Source: Aromatoleum petrolei (GTDB lineage Bacteria; Pseudomonadota; Gammaproteobacteria; Burkholderiales; Rhodocyclaceae). From it: a stretch of DNA of 64,000 nt. The position numbers and the translations under genes were made by a program. The notes below the pieces were generated by a model that worked only from the letters and a program-made list of their open reading frames with translations, was not told where the DNA came from and did not search any database. The stretch covers positions 3,605,501-3,669,500 of the forward strand of contig NZ_CP059560.1 of NCBI RefSeq assembly GCF_017894385.1. Direction: 5' to 3'. This document shows positions 39,410 to 48,808 of the stretch, piece after piece; the first letter of the stretch is position 1, and every line of letters starts with the position of its first letter.

Positions 39410-42400
39410 ACGGTTTCCTTATCTTCCACGGGCAAGCCGAGTTTCTTCCCGACCACTGCAGCCCATTGCTCGTCGTCGATGAGCGCGAGGTCCTCGGTCA
39501 GGACAAGCACCTGCCATCCAGCGGCACCCCACACGGCGGCCAGGTCTGCCTGGTCGTCGCGCAGGACCACAAGTTTTTCCGTTGGCCAAGCGAGTTCCGC
39601 ATCGGCGATGACTTGGCCTTTCTCGTCAGGCAACTCCAGGCCGACCTCCGGCACTTCGGCTCCTGCGGTCGCGAGCAGCTTCAGGCCTTCGCGCAGTCCC
39701 GTCAGCGTCTGTTCGAGCACGGTCTGCCATATGGCGAGCGTTGCGTCCTGGCCAGGCGGTGTCGCGGAGGTCGCCTTGTCCTCCTCACCGACCGCCAGTG
39801 CCTCATAGTCCCTGGCGTCGAGACCGGCCCCCGTCACCATCAGCATCCCTGGCAAGAACTGCGCGGCGTTGTAGAGGTGTAACCAGCGCCGCCACGCGCG
39901 GTGCAGGGTTTCCGCGTCCTGCGCAAGCCCTTCGTCGAGCACTACGATGCCCGGCGCCGACCAGGCGGCGGAGGGAGGTTGAGGCTTTGCCCACGCCAAT
40001 GGCCACCAGCCCAGCATCGTGCACGGGTTCTCTCCGCGGGCGAGCATTGGCGCGGCACCGGCCGGTGCGGCACGAAGGGCTTCCGGCAGACGTGGCTGCC
40101 AAGTTGCCAGCGCGCTCGCGCACGCCGTCCTGTCCTGTTCGGTCGAAGGAATCATCAAGAAACCCAGCCACAGCGCATTTCGCTGCAACACGGGGAGCCC
40201 TGCATCATTCCCCGAGGAGTCACTGCCGAGTGCGAGCCAGTGCAGAAGGCGCGCAACGGCGTGTTGCGTGAACGCCTTCTCCTGAGCACGATGCACGTGG
40301 GGTGGAGCCTTCGTTCCGTCGTGACGTCCCAAGGCCGCGAGGGGGGATTCGAGGTCACACTCCAGACTACCCTCGAGTGCCGCCTTCACGTCATGGTGCG
40401 TCACCGACCAGACCCACAGGTTTCCGCCCGCCACGATAGCGCTTCGCTTCAACGCATCGGCCCGAACGCAGTTCTGATGGTCGGCCCATCCGTCGCAGAA
40501 GACGGCAATCGGCTTGCGCTTCGACGTGACGGACCACGGCCATATCACGAAATCGGGTTTGCTCCAGACGCTGAGGTCAAAAAGTTTGCCGATTTCGCAT
40601 TGCACCTCGATGCGATACCGCTGAGTTCCGACTTCCATTACCCAACCGGACTTGCCATTCACCACGTCCTGAATGAGCTTGACCGGCGGAAGCCCGCCGA
40701 CGCCTCCGAGCTTCGGAAGGCTCTCGATGAAACGTGCCTCCAGCACTGAGTCGAAGTTCGGGTTGATGTAGATGTCCGCAATCGTCTCGACCTTTTCGAG
40801 GTGGTCGAGCGACCCGACCAGGTCGCCGAGAACCGCTCTGGCGTTGTCCCGCGAGACCAGTTCCATGCTGCGGCCGAGCCGGTACTGATAGAGGCAGCGA
40901 TAGCAGCCATCCTTTTCGGGGTCGGCATTGCACGAGCACGTGTTGATAGCCTCGAGCGCCATGCGGAGCACATCGGCGAGGGTGCCCGCATCGTGCGCCA
41001 GCAGCTGATGCAGGTAGCCTGTCCCGCCGGGCACCGAGTCGTAAAGCATGACGTAATGCTTGCGCGGGCCGCCGTTGGTGCCAGGCTGGTCCTGCAACAC
41101 CATCCGCAGGTGGTCGACCTTGCCGCCGAAGCGTCGTTTCAGGCCCAGCTGCAGGGCAGCCATAAAGGACTGAACGACGCGTTCATCGACCCCATTCTTC
41201 GTGTAGGGAACGAGGATACGCAGCGCCTCGGACTCGAACTCCCGGTAGAGATAGAGGCACTCCAGCAGGTTCGACGGGTCGTTGTCCCCGTGCTTCGGAC
41301 AGTCGAAGCTATGGCTCTGCTCGGGCGCTTCTGCGCTGCGCTTGGGTGGTTTCTGCACCTTCCCGCAGTGCCGGCACAGACGAAAGCCCGGTCGTGAGGC
41401 TTCCTTGTCGGCGACCTTGAACGATTCACCGGGCTTGGCCAGCTCGCCGAAATTCACGTCCCTGAACGTCACTCGCGAGATGAACTCGAAGCCGAAAGGC
41501 AGGCCACCCGACCCAATCTGCCAGGCCTCGCGCACGTTCTTCGGTTCGAAGTCGGCCATGAGTTGTCGGACGTAATACTTCGGCTCTCTGTCCTCGGTGC
41601 TGTCGTCGATGCGGACTTTGGTGTCGTCGCTGTTTGCAATCGCCTGTCGGAAGCGGAGCAAACTGCGTTTCTGCGCCGCATCCGCCCACATGGCATCCCC
41701 GCAGCGCGGGCACGTTGGATGGACGTCCGCCTCGATGGTGAGGTTCTGCATGTGGTGGCAACCGGGGCAGAAGCGCCAGTCCTCGGTCTTCGCCAGGTTC
41801 ATGTTGATTTGGTCGACCTCGACCCGGCGCTGATTGGCGTAGAAGCGGTTTTCAGGCGCGAACTCGGACAGCGCCGATTGCGCAGGACGTTCGTACTTCA
41901 GCGCGTTGAGCGTGACATACGCGCCCTGGCCGGGCTCGTCGGTGCCGCGCTTGCGCCACAGCACCGACTTGAGCTGCACGCCCGCTTCCGGAAATGCATA
42001 GTTCGGGATGAGGCCGGAATCGGTCAGCATGCCCAGAAGGTCGCGTGCGTTGATTTCCTTGATGAGCTCGATGAACTTGTCGCGCTCACGCTGCAGGCTG
42101 TCGATTTCTGCCTCGGTGGCGCCGTCCTTGGGCTTCGTTTTAAGCTGCTTGATGGCCTTCTCGAGTTCGTCCTTGCGCTTCTTGTAGGCGCGCCGCTCCT
42201 CAAGCAACTCCTCCAACGCCTTCATCAGTCGCGTGCGCAGCCCATCGGCGTCGCCCTGACCCTGCATGTAATCGAGCAGGCGGCTACGGACCACGTCGTC
42301 CACGTCGCCGTCCAGAAGCTGCATGAAGGCGCTGTAAAGGCGCTCCTCATTGACCAACACGTAATCGCTGAAGATGTATGGGAACCGGTCCTTCTTGTTG

Positions 42401-45400
42401 GCATCCAGCGAATCGAGCGCCTGTGACGTCTTTTCCGGAAGGGCGGACGGATTGCTCAGGCTGGCGACCCAGTCGTCCATGCAGAACGCGAACAGTTGGC
42501 GGCGAAGCACTTCCGTGGCACGGAGAAAGACGCCGGGTGGCGCGACATCGCCCGCAATCATCTCCTCCGTCTCGGCAAAGAAATAGAGGTCGTGCGGACT
42601 GTTGCCGTCGGCGAGTGTCGTAGTCATCGCATTGCCGTCCCGACGTCCCGCCCGGCCAACCCGCTGCAGAAAGCTCGCCTGGTTGGGCGGGACGGAGCAC
42701 AGGAGGACCGACGACAGGTCGCCGATGTCCACGCCCATCTCCAGAGTCGGGGTCGCGGACAGCAGGTTCTCGAACCACGGCTTCGGGTTCTTGTTCTTGA
42801 ACCGAACCTCGAGCGCCTCGCGGACCGAGCGTTCAAGTAGTCCTGTATGCTCAGCAGCGATGACGCGCCGCAGGTCCCCGCGACTGAACCGGCGCGCCCA
42901 CCATTCCGCCGCCTCTGGTATCAGCGCTTCATAGTGCACATCGAGCGCGTCCAGGCAGGGCATCCTGAGCAGCTGCTCAGCGTCCTCGCGCGGTACCGCC
43001 AAACGTCGTTTGTTGCCTTCGGTCGCGACGAAGGCGACTTGCGTGAAGAGCATCAGTTCGTCGGGATTGAGGGCGAGCGTGTCTCCGTGGTGGTGACTCG
43101 TCTTCAGCAGCACGCCCCTCGCCACGAGGAGCGCGGTGGCCGTGGCCGCCAATTCCGTGGTCATGCCTTTGGCGAGCAGGGCCTGCTGTCCAAGTACCGC
43201 GGTCGTCCAGCGCTCGTACCAGCTGGGCCGCGTGGCCCCCTGCAACTTGTCGAAATCGCGGTGTGCGCCCAGCGTGACAAAGACCGGCCTCGGTGTGTTC
43301 TCGCCCATCGGGGGGAGCCACTCGCCCCGGCCGCCTGTCTTCGCTAGCGCGTAGATGTTGCCGTCGGCGGCATAGTTGCCGAGTTCGGGGTGCATAACGC
43401 CACCCCGCTGACGCATGTGCGTGAGTATTCCCCATAGCCACTGGCTGACCGTTACGTGTTCCAGCCCTTGCGCACCGAACTGCTCGCGCAGGGTCGGCAG
43501 GAGTTCGGCAGCGAGTTCGCTGACGCGGCCCCAGGGCACCGCCAGGACCGCCTTGCCGATACGCTCCAGAGTGCGGCCCCGCTGGCTCAGGTAGGTCAGG
43601 TCACTGAAGGCCTGCCACATCAGCCGTTTCTTGACCCGTGTCGGAAGCTTGCTCGCAGAGGGGAGGTGCTGCTTCTGCAACAGTTCGATAGCCCAGTCGT
43701 GCTGCCAGGCCATGTTCGGCCCCAGGAACTCGGACACGAGTTGCTCCGGAGGCATGTGCAGAATGGAACCGGGAGTATCGAAGCGCTTCTCGACTTCTTC
43801 GAGGAACCGGGACCAGGGGAGCTGGGTGTATCCAAGCTCGTCAATCACGTGCGCCCACGCGGTGCGCGCATTATTCGCGTAGGTGCGTGCACCGAAGAAT
43901 CCGGCCCGATGCGCGGCATCCTGCACGGAGTCCGAAAACGCGATGAGCTTCTTGTCGTCGTTGAAGACGCTGGCCCAGCTGGTCTCGACCACCTGGGAGC
44001 CGAGGGTGGCATTCCGTGCACCGAGCAGAAGCAGTTCTCCGCGCTCGCCGCAGGCCGGACACGTCTGGTCGTGTAGGGTGAAGTGCGCCTGGCCGACTAC
44101 GTGCGATTGCTGCGCCGTCACGCGGAAGGCGTCCAGCAGCTCCTGGTGTCCGCAAGCGATGCAGGGGCCTGTGCCTTGCTGTGTGTTGCCGCAGGCGACA
44201 CAGACATGCTCGCGCATTCCGGCGACTTGAGAGCGCTTGAAGCTGGTGGCTGCGTAGAAGCGGGCCGCTTCAGGGCGGCGCGAGAACCAGGTGTTGTAGA
44301 TTTCCTCGAGCTGGGTGGACAGCTTGCTGCTGCCCGGCACAAGCCTCGAAATCCAGCCTGTGGTACGACACTGGCTGCATTGGACCATCGGTAGATAGAC
44401 GCCGTCGCGCTCCCCCGGCAGGTCCCGTTCGCTGCGCAGGCGAACCTCGGTCGGGTCGGTGTTGAGCTTGCCGACCATGCGCCGTAGCTCGCGCACCCAC
44501 AGCTGGACTCGCAAGGTCACCAGCGGCTGCTTGCCGTCGCGCAGGGCCCAAGCGACCAGTACGAGCAGGGCATCGAGAACTTGGCGCACCTGCTCGCCCG
44601 TGCCCGAGGGCATGTAGCGCGAGAAGGCATCCGCGAGATTTCGGTAGCTCGCGACGCTCCCCTTTAGGAGTTTCAGGAGATTGACGAAGAGCTGGTGCCG
44701 CTTGAGTAGTTCGCCCAGTTCGTGGCGCCATTCGCTAGCGTTCGGGTCCGCGGGCGCAGGTTCGTCAGGGAAGAAGAGCTCGAACCACGCGGTGACCGCT
44801 TCCGCGGGTGAGGCGTACTGCGAGGGCTCCAGGCATGCGGCCCACTCAGGCCGGAACGCGAACATGTAATCGACCGTCGCGTCCCCCAGGAAGACATCTA
44901 CCGCCTGGCGATTTTCGGTGATAACCGACGCAGGTTCGAAGGGCACCCCGAAAACCTGGCGCGCATACTCTCGCAATGGGGTCGAGTCGGAGCTACCGCC
45001 GAGCGTCGCCGAAGTGCCGGCACAAATCAGATGCTCCGAATCAATCTTCAGGCGAGCTCGCAGACGACGCAGCAGCAAAGCGAGGTCGGTCCCCTGTGCG
45101 CCATCGAAGGTATGGAGCTCGTCGACCACTACGTAGCGGAGCGTGGTCGGAGCGTTGGATGCCCATAGCTCGCGGTCCTTGGGTCGCAGCATCAGGTAAT
45201 CCAGCATCTTGTAGTTCGTCAGCAGGATGTCGGGCGGATGCTTGCGCATCGTCTCCCGGTCGGTGATGACACTGGTCGGCGTCATCACCATGCCGTCGCC
45301 CGGCGCACTGCCGTTACCGCCGACATATAAGCCCACGCGTAGCCCGGCAAAGGCGGGCACGCCTGCGACCAGCTGTGCAATCCGTCGCGCCTGGTCGGTC

Positions 45401-45816
45401 GCCAGCGCGTTCATCGGATAGATGACCAGTGCCTTGATACCCGCTGCACCTGCCTTTCGGGCCCGTGCGCAATGGTCGAGTACCGGATAAAGGAAGCACT
45501 CGGTTTTGCCGCTGCCCGTGCCTGTGGCGACCAAGGTACTCGCGGCGAGGTGTAGGCTTGAGAGACGGTTCCATGCCTGCTCCTGGTGGCTGTATCCCGG
45601 AAACTCCGTCTGAAAACCCGCGAAGAAATCCCGGCTCGCCGCCCCCGGCACGAAGGGCAGGCCGATTTGCACGTACGGGCCTTTGAGCCACGCACCGGGG
45701 TCCGCGACGAAGCGGCTCATCAGCCCGTGCATGAAGGGGTCGGCCGGCTCATAGGCCGCGACCAGGAACTGCTCCAGGGCGGTTTGGATGTCTCTCGCGA
45801 GCAGTGACGGAAGCAT
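39400..45816 (-). CDS. Giant DUF1998 superfamily 2 helicase with nuclease-like C-terminus
   Basis: A 2138-aa protein. The first RecA domain has Walker A ATGTGSGKT near residue 98, DELH near 232 and SAT near 270. The second has LLSATPTLEMGVDIG near 1015 and QRVGRAGR near 1060. Several zinc-type Cys pairs occur (CSQC, CVACG, CPACG, CPGC/CPRC near 1350, CRHC), and a DUF1998/MrfA-like Cys cluster (CSCNADPEKDGCYRC) near 1640. Beyond it, KPDFVIWPW and IAVFCDGWADHQ near 1750-1775 resemble Vsr/PD-(D/E)XK-type nuclease cores. Size and layout resemble Druantia DruE or a fusion of DISARM DrmA and DrmB. The last ~300 residues are unassigned. Confidence 0.85.
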   Translation of the reverse strand: MLPSLLARDIQTALEQFLVAAYEPADPFMHGLMSRFVADPGAWLKGPYVQIGLPFVPGAASRDFFAGFQTEFPGYSHQEQAWNRLSSLHLAASTLVATGTGSGKTECFLYPVLDHCARARKAGAAGIKALVIYPMNALATDQARRIAQLVAGVPAFAGLRVGLYVGGNGSAPGDGMVMTPTSVITDRETMRKHPPDILLTNYKMLDYLMLRPKDRELWASNAPTTLRYVVVDELHTFDGAQGTDLALLLRRLRARLKIDSEHLICAGTSATLGGSSDSTPLREYARQVFGVPFEPASVITENRQAVDVFLGDATVDYMFAFRPEWAACLEPSQYASPAEAVTAWFELFFPDEPAPADPNASEWRHELGELLKRHQLFVNLLKLLKGSVASYRNLADAFSRYMPSGTGEQVRQVLDALLVLVAWALRDGKQPLVTLRVQLWVRELRRMVGKLNTDPTEVRLRSERDLPGERDGVYLPMVQCSQCRTTGWISRLVPGSSKLSTQLEEIYNTWFSRRPEAARFYAATSFKRSQVAGMREHVCVACGNTQQGTGPCIACGHQELLDAFRVTAQQSHVVGQAHFTLHDQTCPACGERGELLLLGARNATLGSQVVETSWASVFNDDKKLIAFSDSVQDAAHRAGFFGARTYANNARTAWAHVIDELGYTQLPWSRFLEEVEKRFDTPGSILHMPPEQLVSEFLGPNMAWQHDWAIELLQKQHLPSASKLPTRVKKRLMWQAFSDLTYLSQRGRTLERIGKAVLAVPWGRVSELAAELLPTLREQFGAQGLEHVTVSQWLWGILTHMRQRGGVMHPELGNYAADGNIYALAKTGGRGEWLPPMGENTPRPVFVTLGAHRDFDKLQGATRPSWYERWTTAVLGQQALLAKGMTTELAATATALLVARGVLLKTSHHHGDTLALNPDELMLFTQVAFVATEGNKRRLAVPREDAEQLLRMPCLDALDVHYEALIPEAAEWWARRFSRGDLRRVIAAEHTGLLERSVREALEVRFKNKNPKPWFENLLSATPTLEMGVDIGDLSSVLLCSVPPNQASFLQRVGRAGRRDGNAMTTTLADGNSPHDLYFFAETEEMIAGDVAPPGVFLRATEVLRRQLFAFCMDDWVASLSNPSALPEKTSQALDSLDANKKDRFPYIFSDYVLVNEERLYSAFMQLLDGDVDDVVRSRLLDYMQGQGDADGLRTRLMKALEELLEERRAYKKRKDELEKAIKQLKTKPKDGATEAEIDSLQRERDKFIELIKEINARDLLGMLTDSGLIPNYAFPEAGVQLKSVLWRKRGTDEPGQGAYVTLNALKYERPAQSALSEFAPENRFYANQRRVEVDQINMNLAKTEDWRFCPGCHHMQNLTIEADVHPTCPRCGDAMWADAAQKRSLLRFRQAIANSDDTKVRIDDSTEDREPKYYVRQLMADFEPKNVREAWQIGSGGLPFGFEFISRVTFRDVNFGELAKPGESFKVADKEASRPGFRLCRHCGKVQKPPKRSAEAPEQSHSFDCPKHGDNDPSNLLECLYLYREFESEALRILVPYTKNGVDERVVQSFMAALQLGLKRRFGGKVDHLRMVLQDQPGTNGGPRKHYVMLYDSVPGGTGYLHQLLAHDAGTLADVLRMALEAINTCSCNADPEKDGCYRCLYQYRLGRSMELVSRDNARAVLGDLVGSLDHLEKVETIADIYINPNFDSVLEARFIESLPKLGGVGGLPPVKLIQDVVNGKSGWVMEVGTQRYRIEVQCEIGKLFDLSVWSKPDFVIWPWSVTSKRKPIAVFCDGWADHQNCVRADALKRSAIVAGGNLWVWSVTHHDVKAALEGSLECDLESPLAALGRHDGTKAPPHVHRAQEKAFTQHAVARLLHWLALGSDSSGNDAGLPVLQRNALWLGFLMIPSTEQDRTACASALATWQPRLPEALRAAPAGAAPMLARGENPCTMLGWWPLAWAKPQPPSAAWSAPGIVVLDEGLAQDAETLHRAWRRWLHLYNAAQFLPGMLMVTGAGLDARDYEALAVGEEDKATSATPPGQDATLAIWQTVLEQTLTGLREGLKLLATAGAEVPEVGLELPDEKGQVIADAELAWPTEKLVVLRDDQADLAAVWGAAGWQVLVLTEDLALIDDEQWAAVVGKKLGLPVEDKETVCN

Positions 45817-45853
45817 GGTTCAGATGACTGTGATTTGAAAGGGCAAAGACTGA

Positions 45854-47617
45854 TTACGGCTTCTTCAGGGGCCAGCGCGTTACCATGGCATTCGCCAAAC
45901 GCTGCGACCGGTCGTTGACTTTTGCCTTGTTGAATTTCTGATTGCCTGCGCAGCTGGCGGCGACCGCCTTCACTGCGCTCAGGCTGGACCTCATGTACTG
46001 GGCCATCTTGCTTTCGACCGTGTTGTTCTTGCAGGCGCTATTGATGCTGCCTTCAAGCAACATGAGGTTTCCCAGACGGTGGTTGTGCTGCAGGTAGTCT
46101 GCCTCGTCGTTGAATCCGTAGCCGGCGATGCTGAAACTGTTATCTGCATCCTGCGGGAGAATGTGCTCCACCGTGAGGCCGTTCTGATTGAGCGCGGCCA
46201 ACTCCGCCAGACCCAACTCGGAAGTGCCGACAACGACGCGTGCCTGTGCTTCTTCTTGCAGCAGCATTCGTTGCAGAGCCGGATTGCGATACATACCCTC
46301 GTCCATCAGGCGAGACGCCATCATCGCGTCTGGCATGCCCCAGACGCAGAAATTCTGCAGTTCCTGAATAATCCAGTCGATGGAGTGCTGATGCAGGTCT
46401 CGGGTAATCCGGTAGATGTCCGCCTGGGGATTGGTGCCGCGGAGCTTGAATACGCGCAGGTCTGTAAGCTCGATGATTTCCATCAGTGAACGCTGGTCGG
46501 CGGTGCCGCATTGGTTCAGCCAGCCATTGCGATGGAGCCGTATCAAGAGTGGATAGAGTGTGGCCGAAAGGTCCTGTATCACCCACAGCAGGTACGACGC
46601 CATATCCGTTCTTGTCGTCTGTACGAGTGCTTCCAGGCTTGCAAAGAACTGCGTGAGGTCAGTTGTGTATGCGGTGATGAAGGTGCTCAACTTGTTGCTG
46701 TCGCTGCGCAGGTTCTTCAGCGCTGGCTTCAGGAAGGTCTCCAGCACGGTTTCGGACGTCGCCCAGTAGTCGCCACCGCCGGAAACCCCGAAGGGGGCTG
46801 CGTTGAACGCGAGGTAGTGATAGCGCAGGACATCGTCCTCGCGGAACGTGTCACGGTCGATTTGCCGGATTTTGTATCCCGATTCTCCGCCCATTCGCTT
46901 AATACGACTGAAACTCCGGAAAGCTTTCCCGAACTCTTCAGAAATGAACGTGTCGAGTATGCCGCCAAGATAGCGGTTCGAATAATAGACCAGCAGACTT
47001 TTCACGATGTCCATCTTGGCGAGAGGCACCCCCCGGTCGTTGACCGACTGGAACATGCGGATTGCCTTGCCTTCGTCCTGCTCGATGAACTTCAGTACTT
47101 CCATTTTGCTGATGCACTGCAGCCAGTTTTTCACCAACTGCTGTCCGCCGTTTGTGACAAGGGCGGCAACGCGCTGCCGTATCCAGGAATATGCCTTCCG
47201 CAATCTGTACTGCCCGTCGGATACAGGGGCCGGGTTCTTTTCACTGAGCAAATCGCGAAAAAACACCTCGTTTTCGCCCAGAACGCGGAATTTCGCCCCA
47301 TCAACGGGATTTTGAATGAAGAGGTTGCGGTAGTGATTCTGTAGCTCAGTGTCCTCGACCACATCAATCAGTGAATCGAGCAGCATCGTCAGTGTGGTCA
47401 ATCGCTGCTGGCCGTCGACCACGTGCACCGGGTCGTTCTTGTCTACCTGGGATAAGATAAAGGTGCCCAGATAGTGACTGCTGTTGCCCTCGAGGGCCTC
47501 CTCAATGTCGTTAAAGAGGTCATCCACGTTCATTTCACGCCAGGCATAGTCGCGCTGGTAGCTGGGAATGACGAAGGTTCTGCCAGTGAAGAAAATCTGG
47601 ATGGTCTCGGGGCTCAC
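45854..47617 (-). CDS. DUF262/DUF1524 protein (GmrSD-like)
   Basis: A 587-aa protein with GTG start at 47617. The N-terminal DUF262 (ParB/sulfiredoxin-like) has IPSYQRDYAW at 17-26 and VVDGQQRLTTL at 66-76, the nucleotide-binding DGQQR motif. A helical middle contains FQSVNDRGVPLAKMDIVKSL. The C-terminal DUF1524 HNH-type nuclease has TVEHILPQD near 482 and HRLGNLMLLEGSIN near 515. GmrSD proteins are type IV restriction enzymes that cut modified DNA using NTP. Here the protein sits inside a helicase-methyltransferase operon, 14 nt after the 72-aa gene and 37 nt before the large helicase. Confidence 0.88.
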   Translation of the reverse strand: MSPETIQIFFTGRTFVIPSYQRDYAWREMNVDDLFNDIEEALEGNSSHYLGTFILSQVDKNDPVHVVDGQQRLTTLTMLLDSLIDVVEDTELQNHYRNLFIQNPVDGAKFRVLGENEVFFRDLLSEKNPAPVSDGQYRLRKAYSWIRQRVAALVTNGGQQLVKNWLQCISKMEVLKFIEQDEGKAIRMFQSVNDRGVPLAKMDIVKSLLVYYSNRYLGGILDTFISEEFGKAFRSFSRIKRMGGESGYKIRQIDRDTFREDDVLRYHYLAFNAAPFGVSGGGDYWATSETVLETFLKPALKNLRSDSNKLSTFITAYTTDLTQFFASLEALVQTTRTDMASYLLWVIQDLSATLYPLLIRLHRNGWLNQCGTADQRSLMEIIELTDLRVFKLRGTNPQADIYRITRDLHQHSIDWIIQELQNFCVWGMPDAMMASRLMDEGMYRNPALQRMLLQEEAQARVVVGTSELGLAELAALNQNGLTVEHILPQDADNSFSIAGYGFNDEADYLQHNHRLGNLMLLEGSINSACKNNTVESKMAQYMRSSLSAVKAVAASCAGNQKFNKAKVNDRSQRLANAMVTRWPLKKP

Positions 47618-47631
47618 GGACGTTGTTTTCC

Positions 47632-47850
47632 TTATTGCATCTGGTCGTTCAATTGAGTGGAACCATCACCTGCGCGCGCGCTTGGATACCGTTCTTGGAC
47701 GCCAGCCGAGCAAGTGCTCGACCTGCGCCAGGCGTCATTCAATAATTGCCGCTCCCCCTCGGCTTGCACGCCCCGACGCAAGTCATCCAGTGGGTACCAG
47801 CTGTTGTCCTGTTCCTCTTCCGATAAGGGGGCGAAAAAGTTGTCGGTCAT
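47632..47850 (-). CDS. Small 72-aa hypothetical protein
   Basis: Starts 7 nt after the DUF3883 gene stop, with AGGGA just before the ATG, and ends 14 nt before the DUF262 gene, so it fits the operon frame tightly. The sequence starts MTDNFFAPLSEEEQDNSWYP and is hydrophilic with no recognised motif. It may be a small adaptor. Coding status rests on position and ribosome binding site only. Confidence 0.5.
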   Translation of the reverse strand: MTDNFFAPLSEEEQDNSWYPLDDLRRGVQAEGERQLLNDAWRRSSTCSAGVQERYPSARAGDGSTQLNDQMQ

Positions 47851-47857
47851 TCCCTGG

Positions 47858-48808
47858 CTAGTCCTGGTTATCGAAAACCCGGTTGGAAACCCGCCAGACC
47901 ACCGGCGTCAGGTCCTCTTCCTTGATGTGATTCACAGGGTCATTGAGTCTGGCGACGATATTTCCATCGCCCTTGCCGTCTATCGTGACCCGATAAAGCC
48001 ATGCCCGCGGGCCTAGACCGCCGAGAACGGCACGCTCGTTCGCGGTCAGGAAGAAGTCGCTCCCTGCAAGTGTCGAGGTCTTCACTTCAATGGAACGCTC
48101 CTCGCCGGGCCAAGTCGATTCAACGTCATATCCCCGGGCCACGTCGGTCTCGGCAACGCGCCTGACGTAGTCGTCAGGTCTGGCGCACCCGCAACCGCGA
48201 AGTCGTTCCAATTCGTCGAGAATGACCAGCATCTCACCCGCTCGGCCGGTTTCACTCTGGCGGGAGAGCAATGCTGCAAAGTCTTCTTCGGAAATTTCGC
48301 GCTTGTTGGCGCCGGCGGTTTCATTTTGAGGCCTGTTCGAATTCGCGCCCGCAGCGGTCTGCATGGACTCACGTCTTCCGCCTTCGCCAAAAAATGCGGC
48401 TAGCACAAACTCCACATCATCGGGTTCAAGCGACAGCATCAGGACTTCGTTCATCGAAGATGGTCCCAGATAAGGCGAATGCAGAACGCTGTTTGCCGGT
48501 TGACCATCCCGCGGATAGACCTTGGTGACCTTGTCCGCCGGGATGAGGTCTCGCAGGCGCTTCCCGTCGCAGGTCTGGTCGCGAATGTAGAGCGTGGTGT
48601 TCTCTTTGTTCATCCGGGCCCCGATTTCTGCATTGCCATATCGTGGCAATTTGAATATCCACGTCGGAGCCGTACTGGTGTGACCCGAGTCGTGGTAATC
48701 GGTGGCTCCGTATTGCTCGTCGAGCAACCGAATGGTTTTCATGACACCGGAGGCTACGGGGTAGCCGAGGTCGGACAGGGAGCGTTTGCTTTTCTCGATT
48801 GTTCTCAT
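47858..48808 (-). CDS. DUF3883-domain protein (nuclease-like fold)
   Basis: A 316-aa protein. I chose ATG 48808 because it overlaps the methyltransferase stop (ATGA). The N-terminal ~150 residues are unassigned; a disordered Asn/Gln/Gly linker follows. The C-terminal ~120 residues match DUF3883: GRAGEMLVI, GYDVESTWPGEERSIEVKTS, DFFLTANERAVL. The IEVK with an upstream Glu and Asp fits a PD-(D/E)XK-like nuclease core. DUF3883 is often found with defence helicases and in DISARM-like loci. It could be the nicking or cleavage component of this operon (inference). Confidence 0.8.
   Translation of the reverse strand: MRTIEKSKRSLSDLGYPVASGVMKTIRLLDEQYGATDYHDSGHTSTAPTWIFKLPRYGNAEIGARMNKENTTLYIRDQTCDGKRLRDLIPADKVTKVYPRDGQPANSVLHSPYLGPSSMNEVLMLSLEPDDVEFVLAAFFGEGGRRESMQTAAGANSNRPQNETAGANKREISEEDFAALLSRQSETGRAGEMLVILDELERLRGCGCARPDDYVRRVAETDVARGYDVESTWPGEERSIEVKTSTLAGSDFFLTANERAVLGGLGPRAWLYRVTIDGKGDGNIVARLNDPVNHIKEEDLTPVVWRVSNRVFDNQD

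Noticed and set aside
37889..39808. 639-codon + strand frame opposite the UvrD fusion
   Set aside because: Antisense to a gene with complete helicase motifs.
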